Shown here: positions 7,961-10,000 of the stretch, piece after piece
Layout: every line of letters begins with the position of its first letter
Numbering within the stretch: the stretch's first letter is position 1
Source of the DNA: Magnetospirillum sp.
GTDB lineage: Bacteria > Pseudomonadota > Alphaproteobacteria > Rhodospirillales > Magnetospirillaceae
Length of the DNA: 10,000 nt
Direction: 5' to 3'
Assembly (NCBI GenBank): GCA_020217035.1
Contig: JAIWOG010000080.1
Span: forward strand, 1 to 10,000
Program-made: the position numbers and the translations under genes
The notes under the pieces: model-generated
What the model saw: the letters and a program-made list of their open reading frames with translations, nothing else
Told to the model about the DNA's origin: nothing
The model's database searches: none

Positions 7961-7989
7961 TTGGCAGGAAACGCGGCGATGGTTAGGCT
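7961..7989 (+). promoter_or_regulatory. Candidate sigma-70-type promoter of ispDF
   Basis: A -35-like TTGGCA (7961-7966) is followed after 17 bases by TAGGCT (7984-7989). The -35 matches five of six consensus bases; the -10 keeps only the first two and last T. Transcription would start near 7996, leaving a leader of about 19 bases that includes GAGGAG (7 bases of spacing or less before the ATG). The 97-base gap must hold promoters for both directions, so a site here is expected. Confidence 0.35.
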
Positions 7990-8002
7990 GCGGCCGGCAA
8001 GC

Positions 8003-8008
8003 GAGGAG
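8003..8008 (+). promoter_or_regulatory. Shine-Dalgarno site deciding the ispDF start
   Basis: GAGGAG lies 3 bases before an ATG at 8012 and 6 bases before a second, directly adjacent ATG at 8015. The spacing favours 8015, giving a protein that begins MAKTVALVVAAG. Confidence 0.6.
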
Positions 8009-8014
8009 ACGATG

Positions 8015-9166
8015 ATGGCGAAAACCGTGGCTTTGGTGGTGGCGGCCGGACGCGGCCGGCGTTTCGGTGGCGACATCCCCAAGCAATACCTGCCTCTGAA
8101 CGGCCGCCCGGTCCTGCGTCACAGCCTGGCCCGTCTGGCCGCCGATCCCGCTATCGCTGCGGTACGGGCGGTCATCCATCCCGACGACCGCGATCTTTAC
8201 GACGAAGCCGCCCGGGGCTTGGCCCTGCTGGAACCGGTGCATGGCGGCGACACCCGCCAGGATTCGGTGCGCCTGGGGCTGGAAAGCCTGGCGTCGCTAT
8301 CCCCCGACAAGGTGTTGATCCATGATGGCGCCCGGCCGTTCCTGGACGAAGCCCTGGTCGCCCGGGTGGTCGCCGCCTTGGACGATCACGACGGCGCCAT
8401 CCCCGCCATCGCCGTGGCCGACACCCTGAAGAAGGGACGCGACGGTCTGGTGGAAACCACGGTCGACCGAGCCGGCTTGTGGCGGGCCCAGACCCCGCAA
8501 GGCTTCCGCTTCGGCCCGATCCTGGGCGCCCACAGGGCGGCGGCCGGCAACGAGCTGACCGACGATTCCGCCGTGGCCGAGCATACCGGTCTGCGGGTCG
8601 CCCTGGTGGCCGGCACCGAAGGCAACGTCAAGATCACCACGACCGAAGATCTGGCCCGCGCCCAGGTGGCCTTCGCCGGTCCCGGCTACACGTGTGTCGG
8701 CAACGGCTTCGACGTCCATCGTTTCGCGCCGGGAACAGGGGTCTGGCTCTGTGGGGTGCGGGTGCCGCACGACTTCGCCCTGGAAGGCCATTCCGACGCC
8801 GACGTGGCGCTTCACGCCTTGACCGACGCCATCTTGGGCGCGGTGGGGGCCGGCGACATCGGCGCCCACTTCCCCCCCACCGATTCGCAATGGAAAGGCG
8901 CGTCGTCGGACCGCTTCCTGGCCCATGCCCGCAATCTGGTGGACGGCTTGGGCGGCAGGCTGGTTCATGTGGACGTCACCCTGATCTGCGAACGCCCCAA
9001 GGTGGGCCCGCATCGCCCCGCCATGCGTCAAAGACTGGCCGAAATCCTGGGGCTTGCCTTGTCGCGGGTCAGCGTCAAGGCCACCACCACCGAAGGTTTG
9101 GGCTTCACCGGCCGCCGCGAGGGCATCGCCGCCCAGGCCACGGCTACGGTGTGGATGCCGGTTTAG
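8015..9166 (+). CDS. ispDF: IspDF, bifunctional MEP-pathway enzyme (IspD-IspF fusion)
   Basis: Cytoplasmic enzyme of 383 residues catalysing two steps of isoprenoid precursor synthesis: joining 2-C-methylerythritol 4-phosphate to CTP (IspD part, about 1-222) and cyclising the phosphorylated product to ME-2,4-cyclodiphosphate (IspF part, about 225-383). The intermediate IspE kinase is not part of the fusion. IspD motifs: nucleotide-binding VVAAGRGRRFGGDIPKQY (8-25), HDGARPF (103-109) and AQTPQGF (158-164). IspF motifs: GNGFDVHRF (229-237) with metal ligands D233 and H235, GHSDADVALHAL (258-269) with H267, DIGAHFPPTD (281-290) and TTTEGLGFTGRREGIA (357-372). The fusion is typical of alphaproteobacteria. 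The start at 8015 suits GAGGAG upstream; 8012 adds one Met, and the frame is open further left to 7715 without family-like sequence. It is transcribed away from the YpjD-like gene and its 3' end overlaps cutA by 23 bases, tail to tail. Confidence 0.97.
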   Translation: MAKTVALVVAAGRGRRFGGDIPKQYLPLNGRPVLRHSLARLAADPAIAAVRAVIHPDDRDLYDEAARGLALLEPVHGGDTRQDSVRLGLESLASLSPDKVLIHDGARPFLDEALVARVVAALDDHDGAIPAIAVADTLKKGRDGLVETTVDRAGLWRAQTPQGFRFGPILGAHRAAAGNELTDDSAVAEHTGLRVALVAGTEGNVKITTTEDLARAQVAFAGPGYTCVGNGFDVHRFAPGTGVWLCGVRVPHDFALEGHSDADVALHALTDAILGAVGAGDIGAHFPPTDSQWKGASSDRFLAHARNLVDGLGGRLVHVDVTLICERPKVGPHRPAMRQRLAEILGLALSRVSVKATTTEGLGFTGRREGIAAQATATVWMPV

Positions 9167-9479
9167 TTTCCGCCGCGATCCACGCCAGGAAATCCGGGTT
9201 GCCGCCGGTGATCGGCAAGGCCACCACGCACGGGCATTCATAGGTATGGGCTTGGCGCAAAGCCGCCGTCAGTTCGGGGACCAGGGATTGCCGGGTTTTC
9301 AGGATCAGCCCCACCTCGCCTTCGGTGTTGACCTTGCCGTCCCACCAATAGACCGAAGTGATGGGACCCAAGATGTTGGCGCAGGCCGCCAGACGCTGTT
9401 CCACCATGGTTTTGGCCAAGGCAACGGCGATTTCACCATCGGGGGCAGTGACATAGACCAGGATCGCGGTGTCGTTCAT
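9144..9479 (-). CDS. cutA: CutA1-family divalent cation tolerance protein
   Basis: Small protein of 111 residues, the usual size for this family of very stable trimers with a ferredoxin-like fold related to PII. Family motifs seen: VTAPDGEIAVALAKTMVE (10-27), RLAACANILGPITSVYWWDG (29-48), EVGLILKT (55-62) and HTYECPCVVALPI (78-90). Named for a copper-tolerance phenotype in E. coli, but its molecular role remains unsettled, so no precise function is claimed. The start at 9479 gives MNDTAILVYVTAPD, as in the family; an upstream ATG at 9545 would add 22 residues that do not look family-like. The ribosome site is weak. The stop (9144-9146) lies inside the end of ispDF, leaving no room for a separate terminator. 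It may be co-transcribed with the glycosyltransferase upstream, 76 bases away. Confidence 0.93.
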   Translation of the reverse strand: MNDTAILVYVTAPDGEIAVALAKTMVEQRLAACANILGPITSVYWWDGKVNTEGEVGLILKTRQSLVPELTAALRQAHTYECPCVVALPITGGNPDFLAWIAAETKPASTP

Positions 9480-9514
9480 GTCAAGACCTGTTCGCAAGCG
9501 AGAGTCGATGCAGC

Positions 9515-9533
9515 GGCGTGATGAATTCACGCC
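9515..9533. repeat. GC-rich hairpin or palindrome between the glycosyltransferase gene and cutA
   Basis: GGCGTGA (9515-9521) and TCACGCC (9527-9533) are perfect reverse complements around the 5-base loop TGAAT. On the minus strand it lies 22 bases after the glycosyltransferase stop and 35 bases before the cutA ATG. Neither strand has a T-run after it, so it is not a classic intrinsic terminator. It could be an mRNA processing or stabilising stem, or an operator. Nothing else is recognised in the 76-base gap 9480-9555. Confidence 0.5.
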
Positions 9534-9555
9534 TAGCAACTGCATATGTTGGCAT

Positions 9556-10000
9556 CTAGGACCCGGTCAGCGTGCCCAAGATAATATCCACAGCCTGATC
9601 GATGCCGTCCGGACGTGCAACCTGTTGCTTGGGCAGCGAAAACAACTTATGCAGTAAGCCTGGTAGCGACCCGTCCAGCAAGCTGTGCGACGCTGTCGCC
9701 AAAGCCTGGGTGTGAGCTTTCAGCCAATTGTCCAAATGCGGGCTTTCCGGCCAGTCGGGACGTTCGGTGTAAAGCACCGGGGTGCCCACCATGGCGGCCT
9801 CGGTGAAGGTGCCATAGCCCGGCTTGGTCACCACCACATCGACCGAGGCCACCAAATCGGTGAAGGACAAACCTGCCCTCGTCCAATGGTCCATGTCGGG
9901 CCGCCCGTGATCAGGGGGCTGCGGGGTCAGCCAATGCCATCCGGGCAGCGCCGGCCAATGGCCCATGGAAACGTCGTGGTCGATGCCGCCAAAGGCCACC
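9556..10000 (-). CDS. MurG-like (GT-B) glycosyltransferase, C-terminal part only
   Basis: The last 147 codons of a gene whose beginning lies beyond the right edge. The segment VDVVVTKPGYGTFTEAAM (53-70 of the visible part), then GTPVLYTERPDWPE (72-85) and HLDNWL (88-93), is the nucleotide-sugar-binding C-terminal pattern of GT28/MurG-like glycosyltransferases: a glycine-rich turn, a conserved E in the helix and a late acidic site. It resembles the domain also found in predicted UDP-sugar transferases and in sugar-kinase fusions, more than MurG itself. Donor and acceptor cannot be told from this fragment. The GTG at 9999 is an internal valine, not a start. It reads toward cutA on the same strand. 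Confidence 0.75.
   Translation of the reverse strand, partial: VAFGGIDHDVSMGHWPALPGWHWLTPQPPDHGRPDMDHWTRAGLSFTDLVASVDVVVTKPGYGTFTEAAMVGTPVLYTERPDWPESPHLDNWLKAHTQALATASHSLLDGSLPGLLHKLFSLPKQQVARPDGIDQAVDIILGTLTGS

Noticed and set aside
9480..9545. CutA extended to an ATG at 9545.
   Set aside because: The extra 22 residues do not resemble the family N-terminus and would run through the 9515-9533 palindrome. MNDTAILVYVTAPD from 9479 is a standard CutA start.
1..10000. CRISPR arrays, tRNA/rRNA genes, insertion sequences, phage or defence genes.
   Set aside because: No regularly spaced repeats, tRNA-like cloverleaf, transposase motif or terminal inverted repeat was seen. The coding content is accounted for by ordinary chromosomal genes.

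Overview
The window is GC-rich chromosomal DNA, densely coded with almost no spare sequence. It most likely comes from an alphaproteobacterium of the Rhodospirillales type, perhaps close to Magnetospirillum. Three things point there: the gene order dusB(nifR3)-ntrB-ntrC-ntrY-ntrX, the fused ispDF gene, and an NtrX whose GAFTGA loop is missing. The genus is an inference from gene order and protein character and was not tested by a search.

Layout. Positions 1-7041 on the minus strand hold one tightly packed block, transcribed from right to left: dusB (tRNA dihydrouridine synthase), ntrB and ntrC (the nitrogen two-component pair), then ntrY and ntrX (a second, membrane-linked pair). ntrX runs off the left edge and lacks its C-terminal end here. 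Neighbouring genes overlap by 4 or 11 bases or are separated by 5 or 13 bases, so they look translationally coupled. An 81-base gap (7042-7122) ahead of dusB is the only obvious place for the promoter. It holds a sigma-54-like -24/-12 element and an inverted repeat that covers the dusB start codon.

Upstream on the same strand (7123-7917) is a multi-pass membrane protein of the CcsA/YpjD cytochrome c assembly-like family. A 97-base divergent gap separates it from ispDF on the plus strand (8015-9166), a bifunctional MEP-pathway enzyme of isoprenoid synthesis. ispDF converges on cutA (9144-9479, minus), and the two coding ends overlap by 23 bases. After a 76-base gap with a perfect 7-bp hairpin comes the C-terminal part of a GT-B/MurG-like glycosyltransferase (9556-10000, minus), cut by the right edge.

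How they work together. NtrB would phosphorylate or dephosphorylate NtrC according to nitrogen status, and NtrC would drive sigma-54 promoters. NtrY would sense a signal at the membrane and pass phosphate to NtrX, which here lacks the sigma-54 contact loop and so probably acts as an ordinary repressor or activator. Apart from these, the genes are housekeeping. I see no CRISPR array, insertion sequence, phage gene, tRNA, rRNA or novel defence cassette. The most interesting signals are regulatory: the sigma-54-like element and start-codon dyad before dusB, and a possible leaderless start for the YpjD-like gene.
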